64,000 nucleotides of DNA from positions 61,637,892 to 61,701,891 of the forward strand of contig OY757924.1 in NCBI GenBank assembly GCA_963585895.1. Direction: 5' to 3'. The position numbers and the translations under genes are program-made. Below, piece after piece: positions 20,650 to 31,217 of this stretch. Origin of the DNA: Sepioteuthis lessoniana. Its lineage: Eukaryota; Mollusca; Cephalopoda; Myopsida; Loliginidae. A model generated the notes under the pieces. The model saw only the letters and a program-made list of their open reading frames with translations, ran no database searches and was not told where the DNA came from. Each line of letters begins with the position of its first letter. Position 1 is the stretch's first letter.

Positions 20650-23600
20650 ACAATCCCTTGTTTCATGTCACCCAAATCACCATTCGAGCCACTGCTAGGA
20701 TCGCGAGAATCACCACACGCTTCTCACCCTTATACGGAGGGTCAACTTTGTCCACGATGTAACCAACGTCGAGCAGTAGGAGCTGCTTGGGGCTGATGCG
20801 GGCCGACCACACCCCGACGCGACTCCAGAACGGGCAGACCCGCTCGCTGTAGTAGAAAGCGTGCAAAGCCGTTTTCTCAAAGCCACTGCCGCAACAGAGA
20901 TAATCGGGCCTGTCTTTCAAGCACACTCTGTAGGCGCAGTCGTTGAAGCCAACGTATTCCGGACAAGCCGCCAGATGAGCAAGGACTCGGAGTTGTTCAA
21001 GAAGCTCGGGCCTGGCGCCCAGGGACTAGCCGAGCCGCTTTTCCAGAGGATCCGAAGCGGAGCCCATCACTAACCCTCAATACAGCTACTTTCGAGACCA
21101 TGAAAGGTCACTGGACCTAGGAAGGTTTCGTATGACCCTTTGTCTCTCGCGGGAAAACAGTGTTCAATCCCTCGGCCTACGACGGCCTTCAGCCTCGGAA
21201 TTGGATCTTAGGCGTGGAAAGCCTCTCTAACCTTAAGACCCCACACCGTATCTTTCGTTAATGTTCAGGTCTTATAAGCCAGTTTCTCGGAAAGCCAATG
21301 GCTCACGAGGTCATGCATCCCGAGACCCCAATCTTGAGGAAATTGAAGGCAGACCTGTGTACAGACCAACGTGCTTCGACCCTTCCAAAGAATGTTGAAA
21401 AGTGATTGTTCCAGTGCCACCCGATGTTCCTTAGGCAGAGGGAGTAAGGACAACCTTAAAGGATCAAGGGAAAGAACCACACCCCGAGGATGCTGACGGG
21501 TCAATCACTCCTGTGTAAGGGCCATTGCAGGGGGATGCTACCCCTCCAAGCACAAAACCTCAAACATTCGCTCTTGTCAAAGTTGATATTGGCATCCCAC
21601 CTTCTCGTACCTCTCGACCGCCTTTTTAACTGCCAGTATGTCCTGTCGGTTGGACACAAAAAGAATATCATCGGCGTATGCAGAGACCTTCGTTCGGACG
21701 CAGTTGTTAAGGAGACTCCATGCAGAGCTGGACAAGCCTCCTCATCCCTAAGCCTACGGAGCAGGGGCTCCAAAGCGAGGACATAGAGAAGAGGCAACTT
21801 GGGGCAACTCTGCCGGAACGATCGATCGCGAAAGCCCTCGAATGCCTTCCGTTTACCTACACCCCCGCCTGTGGGTTGAGACACAATATGGTCATCCATT
21901 TGCAGAACTGCGGTTTGAATCCGGTGGTCTCCAAAACCGTCCCCAGAAACTGGTGGTCCACCTAATCGAAGGCCTTGGACTGATCTAAATTGATCATCGT
22001 GGCTTCTGCGTCGTCATCTAACCCCTCTAGGATCTCGCGAACCAGATGCATGTTGTCCTGGATCTATCTTTCCTTCACGGCGTAGTTCTTCTCCAGTCCA
22101 ATCTGATCAGTAATAACAAGCTGCAAACGGTTTACTAAGACCCAGGCCAAAATCTTTGACTCTGTTTAGCAGATTTATGGGCCTGTAATCATCCAGATCC
22201 TCCCAAACATGCTTGCCACCTTTCTTTAGCAATGTGATCATACCCTTGGTAATTTTACAAGGAATGGCTCCCTGGGCAAACCACTGGTTGAAAATATCCG
22301 TCAGAATAGGGAGAAACATGTGCGACATCCTCAAGTGCACTTCATAAGTAAACCATCCAGTCCCGGCGACTTATTGAGGCTGATCTGTTTCAACGCATTA
22401 CGGACTTCGCATTCCGTAACCACACCCTCACAACTAGCTGCTTCTGCCACCCCAAATCGGGGGAAGTCTACTAAATTGTTGCTAAACTCCCGAACCGGGA
22501 GGTCAGGACAGCGGTCAAAGCGATGCGCCCAAAAAGCCTCGCGCATCTCGCGGTTCGACAGCAGCACACGCCCGCCTGGAGACTTAACGAACTCGATGTA
22601 CCGATTGGGAAACCTCCATGACCCTTCCTTACGCATAAATGCGTTACATCTCACGACTTTGTTGGAAACTCTTTTTATCCTATTTTTATCTACAAATCCC
22701 TTGCAACGCTCGGTAGCCTCGCGGTCAAGGTCCCACCTAGCTAGATCTATGGCTATGGAGTCCCTCCACTTCCACCGCCCGAGAGAGTCTATCCTCTAAA
22801 GACTTCCACTTCTTGGCCCAATCTAATTGGAGATGTTGGCCGTATGTGATGGCCAAGTCCCTAATCCTATATTTAAGGGATTCCCACCACTTATTCCCAG
22901 TAAACCCCATCACAAGCGCCCGCTGAATTAAGGTTTCTAGCCGTTCCCGGAAGTCTCTTATCTTCAGTAAGGAGGTATTGAACCTCCAGTAACCAGCCAG
23001 ACTTGGCCTATTAGCTAATCGCTGACTGACTCTAACGAGTTCATGGTCAGTCAGACCTATCCGGTTGAACGTGGGACAACTAACGAAATCCGTATCCGCT
23101 CTTCTAACACTCTGTCCAGATAAGTCCGAACCTGCCCACTGGTAAATTACCTATTCACAGCCACATCTCTCACCCTGGGTGATCCAGTCGAAACCTGTCG
23201 ATCAGATCGAACTCGGCCAAGAACTAGATCAGGTTGCTTTCACACCTTCCCGACCCTCTAGCACCCCGTCCACCCTTATCTATCCTGGGATCAAGGATTG
23301 CATTCCAATCACCCACTAGAATTACTTGCTTCGATTCATCAAGGAATGGCTCCAACCGCCGTCTCTCATCAGGAGCATTGGGTGCATAGACCGCAACCAA
23401 TCGGAACTCGAAGGTTATAACGGCAATATTCACCACAACCAGCCGGCCCTCAACACCTGCAAAGATAAGATTGATATTCGCATTAAGGTTGCGTTCAACT
23501 AGCAAAGAGACCTCAGCGCCGCAGCGGCCGTCGAATACTTAAAAGACCACAAAGTCTCCTGTCAGAATCCTATAATCCTCCGCGCAGGTGAAGTTAGTCT

Positions 23601-23735
23601 CCTGCACTGCAGCGATGCTTACACAGAGGTTTGAAATTTCATCAAACAAACGCACTTATTTAGATTCCTCAGTCCCCTCACGTTCAAACTCGCAAGGTTT
23701 AGGGTCATCCTGACCCACTTACCTACACAGTGTCG
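20650..23735 (-). pseudogene. ORF2 of Tx1/L1-type LINE (APE endonuclease, RT), broken
   Basis: Starts MTLNLASLNVRGLRN near 23730 (endonuclease N-terminus), then AAVQETNFTC. Frame 23505-23224 holds VAVYAPNAPDERRR and GDWNAILDPRIDKGGRG. The linker has LNKSPGLDGL (22380-22350); RT blocks are DDYRPINLLN, IQDNMHLVREILEGL and LDQSKAFD followed by a stop where relatives have a residue before VDH. The palm motif YADD is intact at 21678-21667. C-terminal parts include SLFNILWKGR and CLQFPQDWGLGM (21400-21330) and a Cys/His-containing stretch around 20925-20850. Frameshifts and stops are frequent. Confidence 0.85.
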
Positions 23736-24179
23736 ACGATGGGCGAGAAATTTTCAGGGGTGAGGATGCCAACGGTTCTCGGGGAGCTCAGTGGTTCCAT
23801 GGCCATTCCTGGACAATCCTCCGACATCAAGAGGGAACAACACCTTTAAAGATCTGTAAAAGGAAGGATAAACATAAATATGAGTCCTCCCAGCACATTT
23901 TGTCATTACTTTGCTCAGGGAGAGGTGCTGCAGCTCCGCCAGCCTCATGTCCGCATCAGTTTGGCAAGCCTCCTCCAAGAACTTCCATACGGTATGGGTA
24001 CAGCTGCCAACTGAGCGAACGAAGGCTGTCACCATGGGTAAACTCCTAATGTTCAGCGGATTGACACTCTTTTTAAAATTTCTTTACGAAATCCATCTGC
24101 GGCTTCAGTGCCTTTCAAAGCTAGAAATCACCTATCGGTTCCGGATATACAAAGCACAGAGCCACTGCCTTCTTGAATT
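23736..24179 (-). other. ORF1-ORF2 junction region of the LINE
   Basis: A minus frame at 24035-23754 is open (93 residues: FVRSVGSCTHTVWKFLEEAC). It looks like a remaining ORF1 C-terminal or inter-ORF segment; I cannot assign it. Confidence 0.4.
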
Positions 24180-25500
24180 GTTCTAGATTGACTTCCGGTG
24201 ATACCGACTTGACTCTTCACCGGATAGTTTTGTCCGTCTCAGTAAGGGAGGCGTATCAGTTAAGATTGGGACTGTTTTTTGAACAGTTCTAGAGAGGAGA
24301 AAGAGAAGAGGGTGAGTGAGGGTAAATATGGTGTTTGAGGCGGACTCACTCGTTGTTATAGGGGAAGTTGTGGTGCGGATTGATGTGGGGGAGGTTGATG
24401 TAAGGGAGTTTGTGACAGCATATTGAATGGGCCTTCCAGGAGATCTTGTTGGGGAGATGTATTGGGGCATATTTATTGGGAGGATCCCTCTCCACTGTCC
24501 CTTCTCTTTTTAAGGTCGAAGCTTGTCTCTGTAGGTGTCTCCTCTGTTGCTGGTTCTGTTGTTAGTTTCTTGTTCCCAGAAAAAAAAAACCTTGGTAGTT
24601 GGTGATGATACTGGAGAAGATGCTGAGGGTTTTTCCAGGCTTCGAGATTCTGCTGGGGCTTTCTCTGGGTCTGGTTTTAATGTTGCTGCAACTGGTTCTA
24701 ATGTTGCCTGAGCTGGGTCAGGGTTATTTAATTGGAAGGGTTTTATTCCTTGGTAGGTTAAATTGCGCCTGCTGCTTTTGAGGGATCCACTTTTCCCCTT
24801 TTTCCGTGTCACTTCGTTCCAACCTTCATTGCTTTTCGGCTGGTCAGGACCCTGCCTTCATTTGTAGGTAGCTGTTGTAGTAGCTGTGGTAGTTGCTGTT
24901 TGGTCTTTTTGAGGGCAGAATGTGACCGAGTTGCTTGCAGCCCCAGCAGCATAGTCGTCTGCACTCCACCACTACAATCATTTGCCTATCCTAACTAATA
25001 AGTGTTTCGGAGATGGCTTGAAATCCTTCCCTTGTTAGGCATAGCCGGAACATGAAGTCTCTGTTGGCAGTCCCGGCAGTACACCTGAGAATATTTACTT
25101 CCTCTACGCGAGCATATGTGCTGAGGAACGAAGCTAAAACCTTGCCTGTGATGAACGCTGGGACGTTACATACGGTTACACGTATCCTTCGAGTACCCAT
25201 GTATTCTGGCTGCAGTGGGAAGAACTTAGTGGCTATGTTGTTTGCTGCCCCCTTGGCAGTCCGCTCTTCCGTCGGCATAAGGACATCCGACGTCGTAAAA
25301 CTCCTGCGACAGAAATATTCGCAGGAGACGTCTGTTGTTCGACGCAGATCCTCGAAACTTTCTTTCTTGAGTTCAACCAACCTTCTGGACTTGAGGTCTG
25401 TTATGACTATCTCAGGAATGGGCAAAATTTCATTCCCTTTAATGAATTCGGCGTACTTGCCCATCCTCTCATAGTCTTCCGGGTCTTTCTGTTGGACCTT
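24180..25500 (-). pseudogene. ORF1 of Tx1/L1-type LINE, broken
   Basis: A frame of about 157 residues (25464-24991) begins inside a longer reading (DPEDYERMGKY). It contains a GTRRIRVTVCNVPAFI..VLASFLSTYARVEEV stretch resembling an RNA-binding fold. After one stop comes VECRRLCCWGCKQLGHI, a CX2C..H knuckle whose final Cys is lost. Downstream frames (24812-24510, 24470-24183) are Pro/Ser/Thr/Lys-rich, as expected for an ORF1 tail. It probably coated the element's RNA (family knowledge). Confidence 0.75.
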
Positions 25501-25799
25501 CCATGTACTTGTTTTGGTTGGACTTGGGCTGTTAACCTTTTACCCAGGCTGAATTGGGGTTGAGGACTCGGAGTGAAGGCCAATTGGACTCAATCGGACG
25601 AGATGACGGGATACTTTGAGATTGGGTCCTCGGTCTCCCTCGTTCTTCCGACTGCATAAGGAGGGCTTATTTTGACGTAACAAGAGATGGGGCTTAAATA
25701 ACTTCTTTGATGGAAGAAGTAGAAGATCCTTCCATGATTGAAATTTGCAATCAGGAATGTAAACGTGACTGGAAAGCTGGCGGTAACATGATACTGGGC

Positions 25800-25965
25800 C
25801 ACAAGGCGGATATCAACACGGATACGGACATGGACACAGCAACGGATGCCGACCCAGGAACAAAAACGGAAGCTGGAAGAGACACGGAAGGTAACACGGA
25901 CACGTAGCTGGAAACGGATCCAGAAGCGAAAACGGATACAGAAACGAACACGAAAGTACCCGTGG
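25800..25965 (-). repeat. Degenerate hexamer tract (ACGGAY-type) in the LINE 5' region
   Basis: On plus, ACGGATACGGAC, ATGGACACAGCAACGGATG, CACGGAAGGTAACACGGAC and AACGGATCCAGAAGCG repeat a loose 6-bp rhythm for about 160 bp. The tract sits just upstream of ORF1. It keeps frames open on both strands, which explains a basic minus frame of 127 residues that I do not call. Confidence 0.65.
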
Positions 25966-25997
25966 TTTACCAAAGTATTGAATGCGGATGCCTCTTT

Positions 25998-26024
25998 TTG
26001 ATCAACGCCAAAAGGCCAAGACGC
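25998..26024 (-). other. U2-snRNA-like segment at the LINE 5' boundary
   Basis: The minus strand reads GCGTCTTGGCCTTTTGGCG then TTGATCAA. The 5' end of U2 snRNA is strongly conserved around CTTCTCGGCCTTTTGGC..AAGATCAA; by eye about 22 of 27 positions agree. It lies directly before the decayed LINE and in the same orientation. It could be a U2 target-site remnant, a U2-derived 5' leader, or a U2 pseudogene from template switching. Confidence 0.55.
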
Positions 26025-26059
26025 CTCTGATTGGAGGTTCTCTCCCCAAGTGTCAAGTA

Positions 26060-26475
26060 GAGTCAGTATATATTGAGGTGGAATAGTCCATTACCATGTA
26101 AGTAGGTACCATTACAATTTTCAAAGACATTTCTTAGTATACTAGCTGATCGAAACACCACTGTTGTCAGGAAATTTTCAAGTCTTCCAACTTCCCAAGA
26201 TATTTTCACACACTTTGAAGACTGTTCCAAGCTCTTTAAGAACAATTGTTATTACCATCATTCAGATTTTCCACAATTATTGTATAGTTTTCTGAAAAGC
26301 TTTAAGTATTTTCTAGGTTTTCGTTTTTTGTCATTTTCAACTATGTGGTATGCTGAAAAGGCAAAATCCATCCAGTTGACAAATTCTCTTTTCATTGTTG
26401 TGTTGTATATTAGAGAAAGAAAACCAACCTGATGTACAAAAATAAAATCTGTTTCCTTTTTTTCCATTATATTAC
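26060..26475 (-). pseudogene. R4-like LINE endonuclease fragment, old
   Basis: Minus frames 26467-26258 and 26245-26063 give WMDFAFSAYHIVENDKKRK, YLKLFRKLYNN, FLKSLEQ, then GRLENFLTTVVFRSASILRN and VFEN. They align in order with VDFAVPADH..KLKESEKKDKY..LARELKKLW..ETIQTTALLRSARIL..LE. Heavily diverged, no tail. Confidence 0.7.
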
Positions 26476-26569
26476 TTGAAACGTATGGGTAGAGTGGCAG
26501 AGAATCGAAAACAACATAGATTTACACAGAGGGGGAGAAACGAATCGTCAATGTACCATTTTGTTCTGC

Positions 26570-26905
26570 TTTCGCATGACTGGTACAGGGCCATCTCAAT
26601 GCACTAAATCATATTAATTTCATATCGCTTCTCTACTTTCGTGGGTCTAGCTAAGGGCCAGCTCTAGCATCGAATTATTTTAGTTTCTCTTTTTTTCTGT
26701 TTTTTCGAGTCTGGATTATCTCAAGGCATCGAATCATCTTTGTTTCTTCTCACTTCTCTGCTTTCGCAACTCTTGCATTACCCCAAGGTCTTGAATCATC
26801 TTAGTCTCTTTTCGCTTCTTTGCTTTCGTGAGTCTGGTATTATTTCACGGCATAGAATGATTTTAGTTTAACCTTGCTTCTCGACTTTTGCAATTGTCGT
26901 ACAGC
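26570..26905 (+). repeat. Minisatellite, about 62-bp unit, about 5 copies
   Basis: The unit resembles CGAATCATCTTAGTTTCT, TTTCGCTTCTCTGCTTTCG, GAGTCTGG.TTATCTCAAGG. GAAT anchors fall at 26672, 26731, 26793 and 26855, with a decayed one near 26606 (spacing 59-66). No coding pattern. Confidence 0.8.
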
Positions 26906-26909
26906 TTAG

Positions 26910-27450
26910 GCTTTTTTCTACCTATCAACCCCGGTTAGTCTGGCTCAAGTCCAGAGCCCAGTGTGGCGTAAAGCCTAGTATCTCTGCAGTTCTTTTTCGT
27001 TCAATTTTGGTCAAAATTTTCCCTGGTTTATATAATTTCCAGGCACCCTCGCAATCCTCGTGGTCACACCTCTTACCTACGCTTTGTACGTGGACAAGCC
27101 TCCTGTGTAGCATGTCAACCATGCAAATTACGCGTCAATTCCGTTGAGAAAGCTCCATTATCCTGTTTACTTCAGGAAAAAAGGACATAGCCTGTTATGC
27201 AACTCTCACAACTTATGAGTCATGCCAAAGGAATTTTCCGATTAATATTCAACATTTGTTGATTAATGTCTGATTTTCTGGCTGTGATTCAGTCCTACAT
27301 TTATACATCAAAATTCCACAAAATCTTATGCCCCACCTTTTTTTTTTTAATCGAGAAACAGATTCTCGTTTGTGCATTAATAATTTATTTGAATAGTAAA
27401 ATTTTAATCCTTTGTAAAATTTCCACTGAATATCCTTTCATACCTTGCCA
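26910..27450. other. No gene identified
   Basis: A minus frame at 27122-26925 (65 residues, several Cys and His) is open in a locally GC-richer patch. I do not recognise it. The rest is AT-rich. Confidence 0.4.
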
Positions 27451-27454
27451 TGTT

Positions 27455-27770
27455 ATGATTATCGAGCTTTTCACACCAACATTAGCCGATGATCTTTAAC
27501 TGGGGTCTTCGTGACATTATGTTCTACAATATTTTTATCCTTTGTCGCAAATTTCTTCCCGCCAATTCTAACTGTTTGTTTCTCTGAAATCACCAAAAAA
27601 CATCCGGCCTCCCCAGGTGTCTTAGACTCTTTTAAGTATTTTAACAAATGTTTGTTTTACTGAAGTAATCTCAATTCTTTTTTTGATCACCAGTTCGTCT
27701 AGTCTCATTCAAGGGTTTTCAGGAATTGTTCCAAAGAATTAAATTATCCTTGATTTTACTGTTACCTGCA
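27455..27770 (-). pseudogene. R4-like LINE 3' fragment, very degenerate
   Basis: On plus, gagcttttcacaccaacatt, agccgatgatctttaactgg and CCAGGTGTCTTAGACTCTTTT match the family's 3' UTR and stop region. The part toward 27770 is barely alignable. Confidence 0.5.
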
Positions 27771-27789
27771 TGGTCCGCACCTCTACCCC

Positions 27790-28235
27790 AATAGACTAGT
27801 CGGCTGGGACTGTACAACACACCGACTGCTTCACAGCAGAGGAGTAAGACTCCCCATTTACGAGTGTCCTGGATATGACATTAAACGATCTGATTTTGAG
27901 GCTCCAGTAAGGCTAAACTTTGGGGAATATGGAGTACCCTTTCATTACCATAATTTCCAAGTTCATTCCTACCCGGAGTGGTAGTACTTGCTAGGATCTT
28001 ATCTATGGGTCAAATAGAACAGTTTGACTTTTAACTTGGGTGCAACCAATTGTCTTCGGCTAAACTCAATTGTTTGAAATAGAAGTGTTAGATCATTTAC
28101 TTGTGTATAGTTAAATATTAGAGATATGAATACTAGTAATCATTTAGCATTGTTGACATTCTAACCTGAATTGCTGGAGATAGAAATGTTCGATCATTCT
28201 ACGGCGTGTATCGATAAAATGTGTTTACAAATTGT
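27790..28235 (+). mobile_element. Family X, head and partial body
   Basis: Head: GACTAGTCGGCTGGGACTG..ACACCGACTGCTTCACAGC, GGATATGACATTAAACGATC, CGGAGTGGTAGTACTTGC, ATCTATGGGTCAAATAGAAC. Body units TTCGGCTAAACTCAATTG..TTGAAATAGAAGTG follow. No hairpin tail is seen before the unrelated GC-richer DNA near 28240. Confidence 0.7.
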
Positions 28236-28239
28236 TGTG

Positions 28240-28550
28240 TCGTGGCTCGTACCACCTGACACCCGGTAGCCTCGATGTGTAAAAGGTGACACTTGCGTAG
28301 CGGTTGACAGGTGAATATCGACATCTGGTGAGAGACTGTTAATATTCTATATACTCTGGGTTGTACAGTTCAATCTCTTTAACTTCGTATTTCTCTGTGT
28401 ATCTCTTTCTTCAAGATACTACACAAATCATATTTGATATATATGTAAAAACAAAAGTTGATATCACATAAGCAACAATGGATCATATACCATAAAATCA
28501 AACTTCTTTTCCAAATATGTCTTAATTTTTGAAATGAGACTTGATGTGCA
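28240..28550. other. No feature seen
   Basis: A short GC-richer patch (28245-28340) then AT-rich DNA leading into the foldback. Confidence 0.4.
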
Positions 28551-28845
28551 TAATTTTGGTTGTGATTATTCGGACTGTTATCCTCATTGTTATTGTGGTA
28601 AGTTGAAGGACAAATTTTCGGCCTCTGTATTCTCAGGCCTTCCTCAGGTGTTCTTTGTTTATCTGGGTATAGAAATGATTTAACCTGGGAAATTAGTTTT
28701 AAATTTAAGAATCATTTCCCAGGTTGAATGATTTATATAGCCAGGTAAACAAGGGACAGCGGAGGAAGGACGGAGGATAAAGGTAACCGAGACGTTGAGT
28801 TTCAACTTACCACAATGACGACGAGGATAATCACAACCAAAATAA
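28551..28845. repeat. 295-bp foldback with hammerhead-like motif in the left arm
   Basis: The left arm (28551-28693) and right arm (28714-28845) are inverted copies: AACCTGGGAAAT at 28682-28693 pairs with ATTTCCCAGGTT at 28714-28725, CCTTCCTC with GAGGAAGG, and GTGGTAAGTTGAA with TTCAACTTACCAC. The outer ends TTTTGGTTGTGATTAT and ATAATCACAACCAAAA also pair. The loop is about 20 nt. On the minus strand of the left arm, CTGAGGA (28647-28641) and GAAA (28619-28616) flank a GGCCT/AGGCC stem, as in a hammerhead ribozyme core with one extra A. Confidence 0.8.
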
Positions 28846-28849
28846 TTCT

Positions 28850-29110
28850 CCGTTCCAAAGTTCTTGTATTTATACAGTTTTCCACATTCTTTATTTTCAC
28901 CGTGATCTGCTGGAATGCCAAAATGTACAAGATGAAAATTGATTTTTTCTTGTTATTCAAAATTATATCTGGTCTTCTGGGGTGGAATGTGCGATCTGTT
29001 TAGATTTCGATACTCCCGAGAAAGTATTCAATTCCTTTTCAAGGACAGTTTCTGGTTTGTGTATATGCTATTTATCGGTGTAGCCAAACGCTAATCTATT
29101 GCTCAGTTCA
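28850..29110 (-). pseudogene. R4-like LINE fragment
   Basis: Plus-strand landmarks: tttattttcaccgtgatctgctggaatgcc (reverse of the VPADHR region) at 28890-28918, ATCTGGTCTTCTGGGG, then acagtttctggtttgtgtat. This covers the endonuclease start and the preceding linker. It is truncated on both sides. Confidence 0.65.
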
Positions 29111-29274
29111 CTGTGAGCATCTCCAGAAATTCTTTCTATATTCTCTATTCTATTGGAGCTTGTTGTCAAAGCTCCCTTATGATGACGATTTATATATATA
29201 TCTCTTCACAAGTTATACACACCAGTTATTACCTTGTGTTAATTCTCAGGACCATTAGTGACATATATTTCCAC

Positions 29275-29489
29275 AGATCTTCTGGACACTTTTGAATATT
29301 CTAACATACATTACTGTCAGTATCGTCTGTATACTTTAGACTCTTTCTCTGACACCCCATTCCTCTAGAATTTTCCAAGACTTTAGGAGCGTTCAAATCA
29401 CACCATCTATCACCAGCATCACCGTCTCCTTCATGTTTCACAGTTTTTGTCTCGCCTTTACAAGATCAAAAATTTGTCCATCATCGTCA
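29275..29489 (-). pseudogene. R4-like LINE fragment
   Basis: Plus-strand landmarks: ccaagactttaggagcgttc, atctatcaccagcatcaccg, tctccttcatgtttcacag and TTTACAAGATCAAAAATTTG, that is, the IVIG to ARELKKLW stretch reversed. It is degenerate and cut by the microsatellite at 29490. Confidence 0.65.
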
Positions 29490-29518
29490 TTCTTCTTCTT
29501 CTTCTTCTTCTTCTTCTT

Positions 29519-29580
<62 letters not shown>
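29490..29580. repeat. Compound (TTC)n(TTA)n microsatellite
   Basis: About 19 TTC units then about 10 TTA units. On minus it reads (TAA)n then (GAA)n, starting at the 3' end of the copy at 29581-30110. The same compound order occurs at 37561-37653 and 57582-57645. Confidence 0.95.
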
Positions 29581-29583
<3 letters not shown>

Positions 29584-30110
29584 CTCATTAGAGCTTTTCA
29601 CATTAGCGATAGCCGATGGTTTTTCACTGAAGTCTGAGTGACAGCAAGTCTCCTCAAGTCTCCAGGACTCTTCTTAGTATTCTGGCAGTTCTCAAGAATG
29701 CTGTCGTTTGAATGGTCTCCACTCGTCCGCCAACATCCAACTCCTCTAGTCCCTTTAGTAATCCCTTAGTTACTGTTCCAAAGCAACCTATTAAAATTGG
29801 TATAATTGTCACCTGCATGTTCCACAGTTTTTTCAGTTCCCTAGCAAGCTCAAGGTACTTATCCTTCTTTTCATATTCTTTCAGTTTTATTCTGTGGTCT
29901 GCCGGGACAGCAAAGTCAACTATTTTGCAATTTCTCTTTTTTTTTTGTTGATTATTATTAAGTCTGGTCTCCTGGCCGGGATTAGGTGATCCGTTTGTAT
30001 ATTAAAGTCCCATAGGAGTTTATGCGATTCATTTTCTAGGACAGGTTCTGGGTTGTCATTTACCATTTGTTAGTATCGTCGAATTTTGTTAATCCTTCTA
30101 ATTTCACTGA
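29581..30110 (-). pseudogene. R4-like LINE, well-preserved endonuclease end
   Basis: The minus strand shows WDFNIQTDHLIPARRPD, then IVDFAVPADHRIKL, KESEKKDKY-like YEKKDKY, ARELKKLWNM, IIPILIG and the C-terminal block to the stop, followed by the 3' UTR with TCACTCAGACTTCAGTG. One extra base in an A-run breaks the frame between the two endonuclease motifs. The 5' end reaches the region just after the CCHC knuckle. The tail is (TAA)n. Confidence 0.85.
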
Positions 30111-30119
30111 ACACTAAAT

Positions 30120-30335
30120 AACATCACTTCCCTTCAGGTCTCTTGTGAGTATTCTCACCGATTACAACAATGATGTTGCCGGAATAGTCTCGACTTTTCC
30201 TCGGATTTCCATTTCTTCAAATCTTTTGCGAACCACTCCAAGTGCAACGGCCACAATTAGAATCACCTTAAACTGCATGTTCTACAATTGTTTTATTTCT
30301 GAGTCAAGGTATCCTGGACACGAACGAGTAATCTT
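30120..30335 (-). pseudogene. R4-like LINE 3' fragment
   Basis: Plus-strand landmarks: caggtctcttgtgagtattc, tggaatagtctcgacttttcc and atcaccttaaactgcatgtt. This is the C-terminal block, 5'-truncated, and it directly abuts the next copy. Confidence 0.65.
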
Positions 30336-30339
30336 GCTG

Positions 30340-31215
30340 GGGTGTCTGGATTCTTTCTATTATTTCCAAACCATGGAATCTTTCTTCCAGGCTTTTAGGG
30401 ACCGTTCCAAACATACAAACCACAATTGCCTTCACAGTTACCCTCCTGTTCCAGAAGTTTTTTTTTGTAGTTCTCTCGGAAGGTCTTTGTATTCATCGAT
30501 TTTCCCACTTTTATTTTTCCTTAGTGGTACACCGAAACGGAAAATTCCACAAGACGACACGTACTCTTTCTTTTTGGTAATTTTCATCAGATCTGATCGT
30601 CTAGCCGTTTAAAAAAATCACAAAGAATTTCATGTGTCTCACAGATACAGGTTTGTCAGTTTACCATTATGTATTATGGTCTTATTTCAGTATTTTGCAC
30701 AATTTCCTGTTGATCTTTCTCTCCTAGATATGCCAAAACTTATAGTCGTTCTATGCGAGTTTACTGCATTCCCTTACGGAGTAAATAATCGTTATATTTC
30801 GTACTCAACACAACCTACACTTGTTATTCTGTTCTGCAGTATCGATTTTTGTTTTAACATAATTTGTCCTTATGGCGTCGTTTGGTACTGCTATGAGAAG
30901 AGCTTCAGTTTTTCTCTTAAGATTTTCCTTGCGTAGCTGGTCCACATCTTCTATGCAATTATCAGCAGTTTGTCGCTTGAAACCTCTATACATTTCTTTT
31001 TCTACTCATTTCTTCTTCCTAGATTCCTTTGTTTTTTCTCTCTGTACTTTTATCCACTTCTGATATTGGCTGCTGTAATTGATCATTTATGCTCTTCTTA
31101 AATCGTTCTTGAGTCCTCATATTGATTCCTTGACGCTATTCTCAATGCTACCGAAACCTCTCTCTTTTCCTTTCACATGCTGTCAGTATTTCTTGTCCGT
31201 CATTGTTTCTTTAGT
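30340..31215 (-). pseudogene. R4-like LINE, knuckle and endonuclease, old copy
   Basis: The minus frame 30993-30805 gives QLRKENLKRKTEALLIAVPN, AIRTNYVKTKIDTAEQNN and KCRLC, the start of the CCHC knuckle. Degraded linker and endonuclease sequence follows toward 30340. Plus-strand matches continue to about 31200 with the region before the knuckle. Frameshifts are frequent. Confidence 0.75.
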
Positions 31216-31217
31216 TC

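Larger units (their letters stand above)
19490..25997 (-). mobile_element. Tx1/L1-type LINE, near full-length, decayed
   Basis: About 6.5 kb, clearly GC-richer than its flanks. Order on minus: 5' region with a hexamer-rich tract (25965-25800), ORF1 (about 25500-24180), spacer, ORF2 with APE endonuclease (from 23735), RT (22650-21500) and a C-terminal region (to about 20650), then a 3' UTR with tandem units. Many stops and frameshifts interrupt both ORFs, so it is not active. The two-ORF layout with a zinc-knuckle ORF1 and a GDWN-type endonuclease matches the L1/Tx1 group; that placement rests on motif resemblance. Confidence 0.85.

Noticed and set aside
25590-25973. 127-residue Arg/Phe/Val-rich minus frame
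   Set aside because: It arises from the hexamer tract, which is open in several frames; no domain seen.
29447-29641. 64-residue frame with long Leu and Ile runs, membrane-like
   Set aside because: A translation of the TTC/TTA microsatellite.
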